A stretch of DNA of 39,225 nucleotides from Psychrobacter sp. BI730 (GTDB taxonomy: Bacteria > Pseudomonadota > Gammaproteobacteria > Pseudomonadales > Moraxellaceae). Below the pieces are notes generated by a model that saw nothing but the letters and a program-made list of their open reading frames with translations, made no database searches and was not told the origin of the DNA. This document shows, piece after piece, positions 8,533 through 15,937 of the stretch. Numbering within the stretch: the stretch's first letter is position 1; the number at the start of each line of letters is the position of its first letter. A program made the translations under genes and the position numbers. The stretch lies in assembly GCF_013414195.1 (NCBI RefSeq), contig NZ_JAATTV010000021.1:1-39225 (forward strand), given 5' to 3'.

Positions 8533-9420
8533 CTATTTTTTCGCTTCTTCAGTTGTCTGAGCATATAGTTTATCTTGAGTTTTTAGCTCGAAATCTGAGG
8601 CGTTATGACGTTCGTGTAATTGCTCAGCAGGTTCACCCCAAGTGCGGTTTACCTTGCGACCACGTTGCACAGCAGGACGCTCTAAAATCTCAGTTGCCCA
8701 GCGACGTACATTTGGATAGCTCTCAACTTGTAGGAACTCTCCTGCATTGTATGCTTCACCTAGTATTAGATTGCCATACCAAGGCCAAGTGGCGATATCT
8801 GCAATCGTATACTCATCGCCACCTAGATAGCGATTGTCTGCAAGCTCACGTTCTAGTACATCTAATTGACGTTTTACTTCCATCGTGAATCGATTGATAG
8901 GGTACTCAAACTTTTCTGGCGCATAAAAGTAGAAATGTCCAAAACCGCCGCCTAAGTAAGGGGCAGAGCCTTGTAACCAGAAGAGCCAATTCATGACTTC
9001 AGTGCGTGCTGCTGCATCTTTAGGGAGTAGTTTTCCGAATTTTTCAGCAAGATAGAATAAAATGGCGCCACTCTCAAACACACGGCTACCAGTCTCTGTA
9101 TCCAAAAGTACAGGGATTTTTGAGTTTGGATTTAGCTCAACGAAACCTGATGAGAACTGTCCGCCTTCACCAATTTGAATAAGGTGCGCGTCGTACTCAG
9201 CGTCTGTCACACCTAATGCCAATAACTCTTCAACCATAATGGTGACTTTTTGGCCGTTAGGGGTGCCCATTGAGTAGATCTGTAACGGATGTTTGCCGCG
9301 AGGTAGATCCGCTTCATGTGTTGGGCCAGCGATAGGGCGGTTGACACTTGCCCACTTACCGCCGCTTTCTGCATCCCATGTCCAGACGCTGGGTGGCTCG
9401 TAATGATTAGAGTTTGACAT
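8533..9420 (-). CDS. yghU: Glutathione S-transferase, YghU family
   Basis: The 295-residue protein matches the YghU/YfcG class (Nu-type GST) closely. It has an N-terminal extension with PPSVWTWDAESGGKWASVN and the thioredoxin-fold site YSMGTPNGQKVTIMVEELL. The glutathione-binding N-P-N-S-K-I-P-V and F-E-S-G-A-I stretches follow, then the helical C-terminal domain with DEYTIADIATWPWYGN. Members bind two glutathione molecules and show disulfide-bond reductase and peroxidase activity. An AAGGT site precedes the ATG. It lies 70 bases after the FrnE-like gene on the same strand and is probably the last gene of the CMD-FrnE-YghU operon. Confidence 0.93.
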   Translation of the reverse strand: MSNSNHYEPPSVWTWDAESGGKWASVNRPIAGPTHEADLPRGKHPLQIYSMGTPNGQKVTIMVEELLALGVTDAEYDAHLIQIGEGGQFSSGFVELNPNSKIPVLLDTETGSRVFESGAILFYLAEKFGKLLPKDAAARTEVMNWLFWLQGSAPYLGGGFGHFYFYAPEKFEYPINRFTMEVKRQLDVLERELADNRYLGGDEYTIADIATWPWYGNLILGEAYNAGEFLQVESYPNVRRWATEILERPAVQRGRKVNRTWGEPAEQLHERHNASDFELKTQDKLYAQTTEEAKK

Positions 9421-9490
9421 AATGATGATACCTTTTTATATACTATGCTCAGTAGGGTGTAATTGGTAAATCAGATCCAGTTTATTGTTT

Positions 9491-10144
9491 TTATTCTGGC
9501 ATGTCTGCTATTTGCTTCAAGATGTTTTTGTAGTTTTCTACACCTTGTGCACCGCTCACCAGATGCCGACCGTTGAAGATAACGGATGGTACGCTTTGAA
9601 CACCTTGCTGCTTTGAATGCTGTACGGCTTCACGTATCACATTGGCAAAGCGTTGATCTGCGATAACGGCGAGTGCTTCATTATGATCTAGTCCAATATC
9701 TGCTGCGACATCTGCCAGTACGGTACTGTCAGCCACGTTTTTATTATCAACGAAATGCGCAACGAACAATGCTTGTTTTAGGTCGTGCATACGTCCTTGC
9801 TGATCAGCCCAGTGCAGCAATTGATGCGCATTAAAAGTATTATAGGTACGAAAATCATCTGTGAATTGAAAGTTAAAACCAACTTCCGCACCTGCGGCTG
9901 TCATTCTAGCTCGGTTTTCTTTAACGTCCTCAGCAGTTGTACCGTATTTCCCCATGATATGCTCACGATAGTTCCGTCCTTCAGCTGGTGTGTTGGGATT
10001 GAGCTCAAAGGGGTGCCAGTGGATTTCGTGCGGCGTGTTGGTTTGTTTTAATGCCTCAGCCAGTTGACTGTAGCCAATGGCGCACCAAGGACAGACAACG
10101 TCTGACACGATATCTATTCGTAAGGGTTTCTCTGAATGTTCCAT
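9491..10144 (-). CDS. DsbA-family oxidoreductase, FrnE-like
   Basis: The 217-residue protein has a DsbA fold with active site VVCPWCAIG (C18, C21) and a C-terminal cis-proline segment GVQSVPSVIFN, as in FrnE/2-hydroxychromene isomerase-like cytoplasmic disulfide isomerases. No signal peptide is present. The open frame reaches back to 10222, but the ATG at 10144 has a GAGAG site 5 bases upstream and starts directly at the conserved region. It is flanked on the same strand by the AhpD-like gene (111 bases upstream) and yghU (70 bases downstream), consistent with a thiol-repair operon. Confidence 0.88.
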   Translation of the reverse strand: MEHSEKPLRIDIVSDVVCPWCAIGYSQLAEALKQTNTPHEIHWHPFELNPNTPAEGRNYREHIMGKYGTTAEDVKENRARMTAAGAEVGFNFQFTDDFRTYNTFNAHQLLHWADQQGRMHDLKQALFVAHFVDNKNVADSTVLADVAADIGLDHNEALAVIADQRFANVIREAVQHSKQQGVQSVPSVIFNGRHLVSGAQGVENYKNILKQIADMPE

Positions 10145-10255
10145 ATCATCTCTCATTAGCGATATATTAAAATGAAAAACTGCTGCCCGAAGATGTTTCG
10201 AACAACAGTATGAAAACATCAAATGGACGGTGTCAGCGCTAGGCTAGTGCTGCTA

Positions 10256-10810
10256 TTAACCAGCTTTATGCCACTCAAACTTTTGGAATGGTTTGTCTAC
10301 AGGTGTATCAGCCAAGTGGTTCGTGTAGTTGCTCATGACTTTTTGAGCTGCACCTAGAATAATTTCTAGGATTTGACGCTTGGTGTAACCTGCGTCCAAG
10401 AATGCTTGGACTGCGCTATCATCCACATTACCACGACCACGTACAACAGAAAGTGTAAAGTCGCGTAGCGCTTCTAGACGTGCGGTTGGTAGTGGCGTCT
10501 CATCACGTAGTGCATCAGTGATAGCATCATCTACCTTCATGCTTTTGGCGATACCAGTGTGAGCAGGAACGCAATAATGGCAGGCGTGCTCGACGTTGAT
10601 AGTTTGCCATACGACAGTGGTTTCTTCATCATCAAAGCTGCTGTTCAAGAATAGTTCATGAAGACGTTGGTAGCCTTCTAGTAATCCTGGTGCTTCAGCC
10701 ATAACAGCATGTAGATTTGGAACCATACCAAAAGCCTTGATAGAGGTATCAAGCAATGCTTTGCTGTCTGCTGGCGCGCTGTCTTTATCGTGTAGTGTAA
10801 ATTCGGTCAT
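10256..10810 (-). CDS. Carboxymuconolactone decarboxylase/AhpD-like protein
   Basis: The 184-residue protein contains the AhpD-like alkylhydroperoxidase core. E74-H75-A76-C77-H78-Y79-C80 followed by H84 gives the conserved E..C-x-x-C...H proton-relay and redox set. This points to peroxidase or reductase chemistry rather than true decarboxylation. The frame is open to 10894, but the ATG at 10810 has an AGGA site 7 bases upstream and starts the conserved N-terminus. It is the first gene of the probable CMD-FrnE-YghU operon, with a promoter at 10958-10986 overlapped by palindromic operators. Confidence 0.88.
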   Translation of the reverse strand: MTEFTLHDKDSAPADSKALLDTSIKAFGMVPNLHAVMAEAPGLLEGYQRLHELFLNSSFDDEETTVVWQTINVEHACHYCVPAHTGIAKSMKVDDAITDALRDETPLPTARLEALRDFTLSVVRGRGNVDDSAVQAFLDAGYTKRQILEIILGAAQKVMSNYTNHLADTPVDKPFQKFEWHKAG

Positions 10811-10902
10811 AATATAATTCCTAGTAGTCGGTTTAAACTTAACTTGTTTTAGGGTTTTGAAATAGCCTAAAAGTAATCGTTGATTTGTTATCAATCATTA
10901 TT

Positions 10903-10918
10903 TTGAATGGTTACTCAA
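10903..10918. promoter_or_regulatory. TetR-type operator, diverged copy
   Basis: TTGAATGGTTACTCAA differs from the 3173 palindrome at 2 of 16 positions. It lies about 40 bases downstream of the predicted transcription start of the CMD gene and could act as an auxiliary operator in the leader. Confidence 0.4.
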
Positions 10919-10957
10919 AATTGACGATTTTGCTTAGCAAGCGAGTCAATAGAGACT

Positions 10958-10986
10958 ACTATAAATGATATTGAGCAATCGCTCAA
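10958..10986 (-). promoter_or_regulatory. Sigma-70 promoter of the CMD-FrnE-YghU operon
   Basis: On the minus strand a -35 TTGAGC (10981-10986) and a -10 TATAGT (10958-10963) are separated by exactly 17 bases. The -35 is one arm of the operator at 10970-10987, so a bound repressor would block RNA polymerase. The predicted leader is about 140 bases long. Confidence 0.65.
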
Positions 10987-10987
10987 T
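10970..10987. promoter_or_regulatory. TetR-type operator over the -35 box
   Basis: ATTGAGC and GCTCAAT form perfect 7-bp arms around AATC. The minus-strand core is TTGAGCGATTGCTCAA. It contains the -35 hexamer of the CMD operon promoter. Confidence 0.65.
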
Positions 10988-10993
10988 AATTAT

Positions 10994-11009
10994 TTGAGTA
11001 ATCGTTCAA
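10994..11009. promoter_or_regulatory. Second TetR-type operator of the pair
   Basis: On the minus strand this reads TTGAACGATTACTCAA. Its centre is 23 bases from that of the neighbouring site, about two helical turns. It links the TTGAGT-type sites with the TTGAAC-type sites at 11687 and 14387. Confidence 0.6.
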
Positions 11010-11216
11010 TTAAATTGTAATGGTCAAATTACATTTCTATGGTCTGTAGTGTTTATGGCAATAATATCAATAACCTAATAAAGTAACACTGTGTAAGTAA
11101 GCATATTTATAAAACGAAAAAAATGTATTAACGGGACATAAGTAGCATGATAAAGAGGGATAATTAAGTCATCGCTGTACAATGACAGCACCAGAGCAAA
11201 GATGTACCAAAGAATA

Positions 11217-11258
11217 GAAATAGAAAGAGGAAGCAGCTGGTTTTCCTTTTCCTATTTC
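11217..11258 (-). terminator. Probable terminator stem-loop of the ABM gene
   Basis: GAAATAG (from 11217) pairs with CTATTTC (ending 11258) and the pairing continues inward for about 16 positions with two mismatches. The minus-strand read then enters a T-rich run. It sits 52 bases past the ABM stop. Confidence 0.5.
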
Positions 11259-11309
11259 TTTATGTTGACGTTGATACTTATCGAATAGGTATGAGCTTTG
11301 AAGAAGAGA

Positions 11310-11600
11310 TTAACGAACCTCAGTCATCTCATGCAGCACGAATGATTCGACAGCACCTTCAGTCGCTGCTGAAAAATCTTTTAGATGCTGGTTCTCCATA
11401 TGAACTTGCCATAATTCACGCGTTGCCCAACTTTCATGAAACATAAAATGAGCAGGGCTGTCGTTATCTTGGAAAAGATCGTAACGAATACATCCTTCCT
11501 CATCACGTGTTGCAGGTATCAGTTTTTCAAGCTCAGCCTTTACGAGATCAACGCTATTATCTTTTGCGGTTATATGAGCAATAATCGTTAACGTAGACAT
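11310..11600 (-). CDS. Antibiotic biosynthesis monooxygenase (ABM) domain protein, YgiN-like
   Basis: The 96-residue protein is a single ABM ferredoxin-like fold domain. It has the typical TIIAHITAK first strand, EEGCIRYDLFQD centre, and F-H-E-S-W and MENQHLKDF segments. Relatives such as YgiN act as quinol monooxygenases or are small cofactor-free oxygenases; here the substrate is unknown. The frame has an upstream TTG, but the ATG at 11600 has an AAGGA site 7 bases before it. The gene diverges from the GST at 11820 across a 219-base region with a strong palindromic operator. Confidence 0.85.
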   Translation of the reverse strand: MSTLTIIAHITAKDNSVDLVKAELEKLIPATRDEEGCIRYDLFQDNDSPAHFMFHESWATRELWQVHMENQHLKDFSAATEGAVESFVLHEMTEVR

Positions 11601-11686
11601 TTTCAATCCTTTTTATTATGAGTTAGTGAGACAGTTGGAGTGGCCTGTATGAGTACATAATTTATCATATCAATATATATTGCTAC

Positions 11687-11715
11687 TTGAACGAACGTTC
11701 ATTAATAGCTATAGT
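11687..11715 (+). promoter_or_regulatory. GST promoter with embedded TetR-type operator
   Basis: TGAACG-AA-CGTTCA (11688-11701) is a perfect palindrome. Its left arm supplies a -35 TTGAAC (11687-11692), with a 17-base spacer and a -10 TATAGT (11710-11715) on the plus strand. The site lies about 105 bases before the GST start and 87 bases from the divergent ABM start, so one repressor could control both. Confidence 0.68.
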
Positions 11716-11819
11716 GTTTGCCAGATAATAAGAAAACGCTTCAAATCATGATGGCTATTTTTGTTCTCTCTACTGCCTTTTGTAGTCATCAAACAACTAT
11801 CTTCCAATAGGATAAGATT

Positions 11820-12500
11820 ATGCTTAAGTTTTATTTTCATCAAACCCCAAACCCAATGAAAGTGGCACTGTTTCTTGAAGAAACTGGTCTGCCTTATGAG
11901 CTTGTCGCAGTTGATACATTAAAAGGTGAGCAACATACGCCTGAGTACCGTGCTATCAATCCAAATGGCAAAACCCCAGCGCTCGAAGATGATGGCAAAC
12001 GTGTATTCGACTCTACTGCTATCTTGATGTACTTGTCCGAAAAGACAGGACAATTGGCAGGCAAGCCAGAAGACCGTAGCGAGATGCTGTCATGGCTCAT
12101 GTTTATTGCATCAGGACTGGGTCCTTTTTCTGGTCAATCGGTGCACTTTAGACACAAAGCGCCAGAAAAAATCCCATATGCAATTAATCGCTACCTTCGT
12201 GAGGCTGAGCGTCATTATGAAGTGCTAGATACGCACCTAGAAGATCGCGAATATTTCGTTGGGGATGAATACACAATTGCGGATATCTCTGCATGGGGCT
12301 GGATTGATAAGGCAGCGGTCGTACTAGGTGATGCAGGATTGGATAATTATCCTAATCTAAAGCGTTGGTTTGCAAATATTGATGCCCGTCCTGCGGTACA
12401 AAAAGCCCGCGATATCCCTAAAGGTATTGATTTTAAGACTGACTTTGATGATGTTGCAGCACGCGCACTTTATCCACAAAACTTTGATAAAAACAGTTAA
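11820..12500 (+). CDS. Glutathione S-transferase
   Basis: The 226-residue GST has an N-terminal thioredoxin fold starting MLKFYFHQTPNPMKVALFLEE. It includes the glutathione-binding NPNGKTPALEDDG and the D-S-T-A-I-L-M-Y-L-S segment with its Glu/Ser-contacting positions. The C-terminal helical domain carries GDEYTIADISAWGW. It is distinct from the YghU-type enzyme at 8533. An AGGAT site precedes the ATG. The promoter at 11687 overlaps an operator, and the TetR gene follows 122 bases downstream on the same strand. Confidence 0.9.
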   Translation: MLKFYFHQTPNPMKVALFLEETGLPYELVAVDTLKGEQHTPEYRAINPNGKTPALEDDGKRVFDSTAILMYLSEKTGQLAGKPEDRSEMLSWLMFIASGLGPFSGQSVHFRHKAPEKIPYAINRYLREAERHYEVLDTHLEDREYFVGDEYTIADISAWGWIDKAAVVLGDAGLDNYPNLKRWFANIDARPAVQKARDIPKGIDFKTDFDDVAARALYPQNFDKNS

Positions 12501-12575
12501 TCGAAGCAAAGGCGGTCAATAAGCCTTATAATATAAAAAGTGATTAAAACCAAGAACTAAGGTTGATTCTACAAA

Positions 12576-12605
12576 CTTTGCCTTAAAATAGGTTTTAAGG
12601 CAAAG
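12576..12605. repeat. Perfect 13-bp inverted repeat ahead of the TetR gene
   Basis: CTTTGCCTTAAAA (12576-12588) and TTTTAAGGCAAAG (12593-12605) are perfect arms around TAGG. The repeat ends 17 bases before the TetR ATG and 5 bases before its ribosome binding site. It lacks a following T run, so it is not a typical terminator. It may be a terminator remnant for the GST transcript, an mRNA hairpin limiting TetR translation, or a separate operator. Confidence 0.6.
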
Positions 12606-12622
12606 CTATTAAGGTGAAAATT

Positions 12623-13207
12623 ATGAGTGCTCCGATAAAATTCAATCGTGAGGATGTGATCGAAAAAGCCAAAAATCTCTACTGGGAAAAAGGCTATCAC
12701 GCAACGTCGATGCGCAACCTACAAGATGTCGTCAACATGCATCCTGGCAGTATCTATGCAGCTTTTGGTAGCAAGGACAAGCTGTTTATAGAGTCATTAA
12801 ATCGTTATGCAGCAGAAGGCGCAAAAAGGCTGGCCAATTGCATGGCACAAAAGGATACGGTGCTTGGTGGACTACGGCATTTTATTCACACTGTGATCGT
12901 GTGTAATAAGGCAACAGCACCAAGTGGTATGTGTATGATCGTAAAAACGGTCGCTGAACTGACTCAAAATGACAGTCCAGAGCTACTGGCACACGCGACA
13001 GGAATTTTAGAAGGGATAGAGGCTTCATTTGCTACTTGGTTTGAGCAAGCTATTGAGAGCGGTGAAATCAGTGCACAAAAAGACGCGACTGAACTGGCAC
13101 GCTATCTTCAGATTCAGATCATAGGTCTGAGGACGTATGCGCAGGTCACTAATGATAATGATGCGGTAGAGAAATATATCGATGATATTTTCAAAAATAT
13201 CGTATAG
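12623..13207 (+). CDS. TetR/AcrR-family transcriptional regulator
   Basis: The 194-residue protein has an N-terminal helix-turn-helix (residues 11-56: KAKNLYWEKGYHATSM followed by NMHPGSIYAAFGSKDKLF) and a helical ligand domain. Cysteines lie at 73, 94 and 104. C104, in S-G-M-C-M-I-V, lies where NemR-like regulators have a G-C motif that includes a redox- or electrophile-sensing cysteine. The start is the ATG at 12623, with AAGG 8 bases upstream, not the GTG at 12614. It is the only regulator gene in the detoxification block. That makes it the best candidate to bind the 16-bp palindromes at 10970-11009, 11687 and 14387; this is inference. Confidence 0.9.
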   Translation: MSAPIKFNREDVIEKAKNLYWEKGYHATSMRNLQDVVNMHPGSIYAAFGSKDKLFIESLNRYAAEGAKRLANCMAQKDTVLGGLRHFIHTVIVCNKATAPSGMCMIVKTVAELTQNDSPELLAHATGILEGIEASFATWFEQAIESGEISAQKDATELARYLQIQIIGLRTYAQVTNDNDAVEKYIDDIFKNIV

Positions 13208-13285
13208 CAAGGTTGTGTAAAAAGCAGATTTTTTAGTTATGACAGCTCGCGAATTTTGTCGTTGACCAATCATCATAGTATTACT

Positions 13286-13325
13286 AAAAACCCTGATTGC
13301 TAGTACATTAGCGATCAGGGTTTTT
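13286..13325. terminator. Bidirectional rho-independent terminator
   Basis: AAAAACCCTGAT plus TGCTA on the left pairs with TAGCG plus ATCAGGGTTTTT on the right. That makes 17 positions with one G-U wobble and a 6-base loop (13303-13308). It lies exactly between the convergent TetR and dehalogenase genes and can end both transcripts. Confidence 0.92.
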
Positions 13326-13333
13326 GTTATCTA

Positions 13334-14251
13334 TTACTGTGCTTTTGGATTGTCATTGATGAACTTCAGCAGAAGCTCAGCCAACGTTTCGCCTTGGTCT
13401 TCTTGCAGGAAATGACCGCCATTGACAATAGTCGTATGATTTTGGCCTTTGGTACCAGGAATTAGCTTTTGCATGATGCGATCGCCGCCACCAGTTACAG
13501 GGTCAGAATCACTAAATAGTGTAATAAATGGCTTGCTCCATTTGCTTAGCACGACCCAAGCTGCTCGGTTGTTTTCTGAAGCAGGATCATCTGGTGTCGT
13601 GGGCACTAGGATAGGAAACTGTCTAGCACCTTCTTTATAGGACTCATCAGGGAAGGGTGCATCGTAAGCATCCAGTACAGCTTGAGACAATGTCGTTGTG
13701 GTACCGCTTTTGATGGTGCCTGCTACATTGAACTGCGGCGTCTCCTGAGAGAATTTCTGCCACTTGCGAAAACCTTCGCCGGGATCATGATCCCCAGTCG
13801 GTAGCATCGTATTGCCTGCTGCGACGCGATCGAATTTATCAGGATGCGCTGCTACTAAGCGTAGGCCGATTAAACCGCCCCAATCTTGACAAAACAGTGT
13901 GATATTTTTTAAATCCAATTGATCAAGCACCGATTGCATCCAATCGACATGGCGCTGATAAGTGTAATCAGTACGCGATGCAGGTTTGTCTGAACGTCCA
14001 AACCCAGGAAGGTCTGGCGCAATCACACGATGGCCTGCTGCTGTTAGTATTGGAATGACTTTACGATACAGATAAGACCAAGAAGGCTCACCATGTAATA
14101 ACAAGATAGGGTCGGCGTCGCTTGGACCTTCATCAAGGTAGTGTACGCGTAGCTCACCACCTTCTGTATCATCAACCATCAGATAGTTCGGTTCAAAATC
14201 GTAATCTTGCAAGTTAGCAAAATACGAATCAGGCGTCCTAAGTTTTTTCAT
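13334..14251 (-). CDS. Haloalkane dehalogenase, alpha/beta-hydrolase fold
   Basis: The 305-residue enzyme has all residues of a subfamily I haloalkane dehalogenase (DhlA/DmbA-like). The oxyanion motif is HGEPSW (53-58). The nucleophile D123 sits in CQDWGG, with halide-binding W124 next to it. D250 in FSDSDPV is the probable acid and H280 in GGHFLQED the base. W164 in the cap domain may be the second halide ligand. The reaction would be hydrolysis of a haloalkane to alcohol and halide, with no cofactor; the substrate cannot be told from sequence. An AAGGAT site precedes the ATG. Its promoter carries the same operator type as the GST promoter. Confidence 0.9.
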   Translation of the reverse strand: MKKLRTPDSYFANLQDYDFEPNYLMVDDTEGGELRVHYLDEGPSDADPILLLHGEPSWSYLYRKVIPILTAAGHRVIAPDLPGFGRSDKPASRTDYTYQRHVDWMQSVLDQLDLKNITLFCQDWGGLIGLRLVAAHPDKFDRVAAGNTMLPTGDHDPGEGFRKWQKFSQETPQFNVAGTIKSGTTTTLSQAVLDAYDAPFPDESYKEGARQFPILVPTTPDDPASENNRAAWVVLSKWSKPFITLFSDSDPVTGGGDRIMQKLIPGTKGQNHTTIVNGGHFLQEDQGETLAELLLKFINDNPKAQ

Positions 14252-14373
14252 ATATCATCCTTGGGTTAGAAAAATAACAGTGCATTCTGGCACAGGTGTT
14301 AGACAGTCTATTAGAAGTGAGTCTCTGGGTGCTACTCGACTATTACTGGTAATCCTAGCGATAAGGCTATCTG

Positions 14374-14402
14374 CTTATAGTCTATATTGATTAAACGTTC
14401 AA
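14374..14402 (-). promoter_or_regulatory. Dehalogenase promoter overlapping a TetR-type operator
   Basis: On the minus strand a -35 TTGAAC (14397-14402), a 17-base spacer and a -10 TATAAG (14374-14379) form a good sigma-70 promoter. The -35 is the left arm of TTGAACGTTTAATCAA (14387-14402), a variant of the operator set. The layout matches that at 11687 and 10970. Confidence 0.6.
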
Positions 14403-14445
14403 AATGAAAACTATACCTTACAAACATTCGTTGCTGCAAACATTA

Positions 14446-14474
14446 ATAGTGGATGTGTCAGTAGCATCCACTAT
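14446..14474. terminator. Inverted repeat downstream of the DUF2470-SIP gene
   Basis: ATAGTGGATG (14446-14455) and CATCCACTAT (14465-14474) are perfect arms around 9 bases. They lie 57 bases past the minus-strand stop at 14531. No T run follows, so termination is possible but unproven. Confidence 0.4.
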
Positions 14475-14530
14475 ATATAGGATAAGTTTTGATATAGGAT
14501 AGGTTTTGAGTTTCATTTTATAAGGCTAAG

Positions 14531-15775
14531 CTAATCGTGACGCCAATATACCTTTACCACAACATCTGTACGACTAAGCTCAAGTCGGTCCTTTAGCAAT
14601 GGGCGCAATGCTTTGGCAGTATTCGCTTCTAGTGCTCCCCAAACTTTATCAATCTGTAGAGGGTTATTAGTCAAGTAATCGCCTAACTTCCTGTCAATTA
14701 GCGTGGCTAAATCTGCTCCTGAGTTTGGTTGATTGGTTACTATAGGCAATACGGTAAAGTAGTTATTACTACTGTTTTCAGTATCGCAATTGAGGCAACT
14801 GCGCATTTTTACAGTATCGAGGTAGCTTTGATCGCCTGCATCTTGCGTCACGCAAATGACCAATGGTGGTGTAGGATTGTTCCATAGCTCTAGCAGTCGT
14901 GCTGCCGTTGGCATTGATGTCTCATCGACAATCAGTACCGCTTGACCGTCTCGTAAGTGCTCTACCTTTTCTGGAAACTCTCGTTTTGTGACAACGGTCT
15001 CGCCTGCTTGTAGTGCTGCTGCCCAGTTGCCCCCCGGCGTATCCCCATGCAAAAAAACATCGACCCAAGCTCTTATCTCATCATCGGCTTGCCATGCTTT
15101 TCTCAAAGTGTAATAACAGTGAGGACGTGCAGGGTGTACGTTTCCCTTCTCGCTATCATCAAATTTATTGCCATCAGTGCTGTCAGTAATCAATGCGTTG
15201 GTCATTGCGTTGTGCTCTAAATCAAACAAGTAAGCGTAACCCGCTTCGTTGGTAGGTACTGACGTCGAGTTTTTTGCGCCTTTGACATCGCTTAATGACG
15301 ACATGCTCAATTCAAGGCGCAGCATATTTTTGCTGGCTCTATAACTACTTTGTACATCAAATACTTGCTTGGTCAGTTTGATTGTTTTTTTGCCTAGCTT
15401 TTTATCTGCTCTTTGTTTTAGCAAGATATATTGGGCTTGCAAGTCATCAAGCTGGGAGATAGGTGCGGCAAAAGCGATAAAGAAAGTCTGGTCATCAAGC
15501 GAGGTGTTGTGAGCGCCAGCTGGTTGAATCTCTGAGCTTTTTAGAAAAGTCTGTATAGCAATACCTTCAGCATAAATATCAGTTATCTGCGCATCGACCA
15601 GATCTAATTCGGTGGTAGATAATGAGGTAAATGCACTCAAGAATCCAAGCAGTTCATCGAGGTGCTCTTCATTAATATGAGTGACCACACTTGCTATTTC
15701 AGGATCGTTTAGGGAAGTGTATTGGCTGTTTTGGTTATCAGTGTTTTCTGTAGTAGCTAAAAGAAGGTTGGTCAT
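14531..15775 (-). CDS. DUF2470 domain fused to a siderophore-interacting (SIP) ferric reductase-like domain
   Basis: The 414-residue protein begins with a DUF2470/heme-utilization-like domain (about 20-110, containing VVTHINEEHLDELLGF). A SIP region follows: RPHCYYTLRK matches the FAD-binding R-x-Y-T-x-R element. Then come FLHGDTPGGNWAAALQAGE and the C-terminal NAD(P)H-type segment (DGQAVLIVDETSMPTAARLL ... VYWRHD). ViuB-like SIP proteins use reduced flavin to strip iron from ferric siderophores in the cytoplasm. The frame reaches 15853, but the ATG at 15775 is the likely start because upstream codons lie inside the Fur box. It diverges from the fhu-type operon. Confidence 0.8.
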   Translation of the reverse strand: MTNLLLATTENTDNQNSQYTSLNDPEIASVVTHINEEHLDELLGFLSAFTSLSTTELDLVDAQITDIYAEGIAIQTFLKSSEIQPAGAHNTSLDDQTFFIAFAAPISQLDDLQAQYILLKQRADKKLGKKTIKLTKQVFDVQSSYRASKNMLRLELSMSSLSDVKGAKNSTSVPTNEAGYAYLFDLEHNAMTNALITDSTDGNKFDDSEKGNVHPARPHCYYTLRKAWQADDEIRAWVDVFLHGDTPGGNWAAALQAGETVVTKREFPEKVEHLRDGQAVLIVDETSMPTAARLLELWNNPTPPLVICVTQDAGDQSYLDTVKMRSCLNCDTENSSNNYFTVLPIVTNQPNSGADLATLIDRKLGDYLTNNPLQIDKVWGALEANTAKALRPLLKDRLELSRTDVVVKVYWRHD

Positions 15776-15827
15776 ATAAATACTCGCAATCAACAGAGCG
15801 TTGAAATTAAAGTGAATGAGTTTATGG

Positions 15828-15856
15828 TAAATGATAATTGTTTTTATTATCATTTA
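15828..15856. promoter_or_regulatory. Fur box shared by divergent siderophore-iron genes
   Basis: Perfect 11-bp arms TAAATGATAAT and ATTATCATTTA surround a 7-base centre, matching Fur-box hexamers (GATAAT/ATTATC). The box lies 53 bases before the DUF2470-SIP start and 82 before the fhuC-like start. Ferric uptake regulator repression of both directions is expected. Confidence 0.82.
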
Positions 15857-15937
15857 CGAGTAAAATCATCGTAATTGTCGTTTTCGTTTTGAGAGAGCGA
15901 TTGCTACTACCCTTACTTTTCTCAATTTTGACCAACA

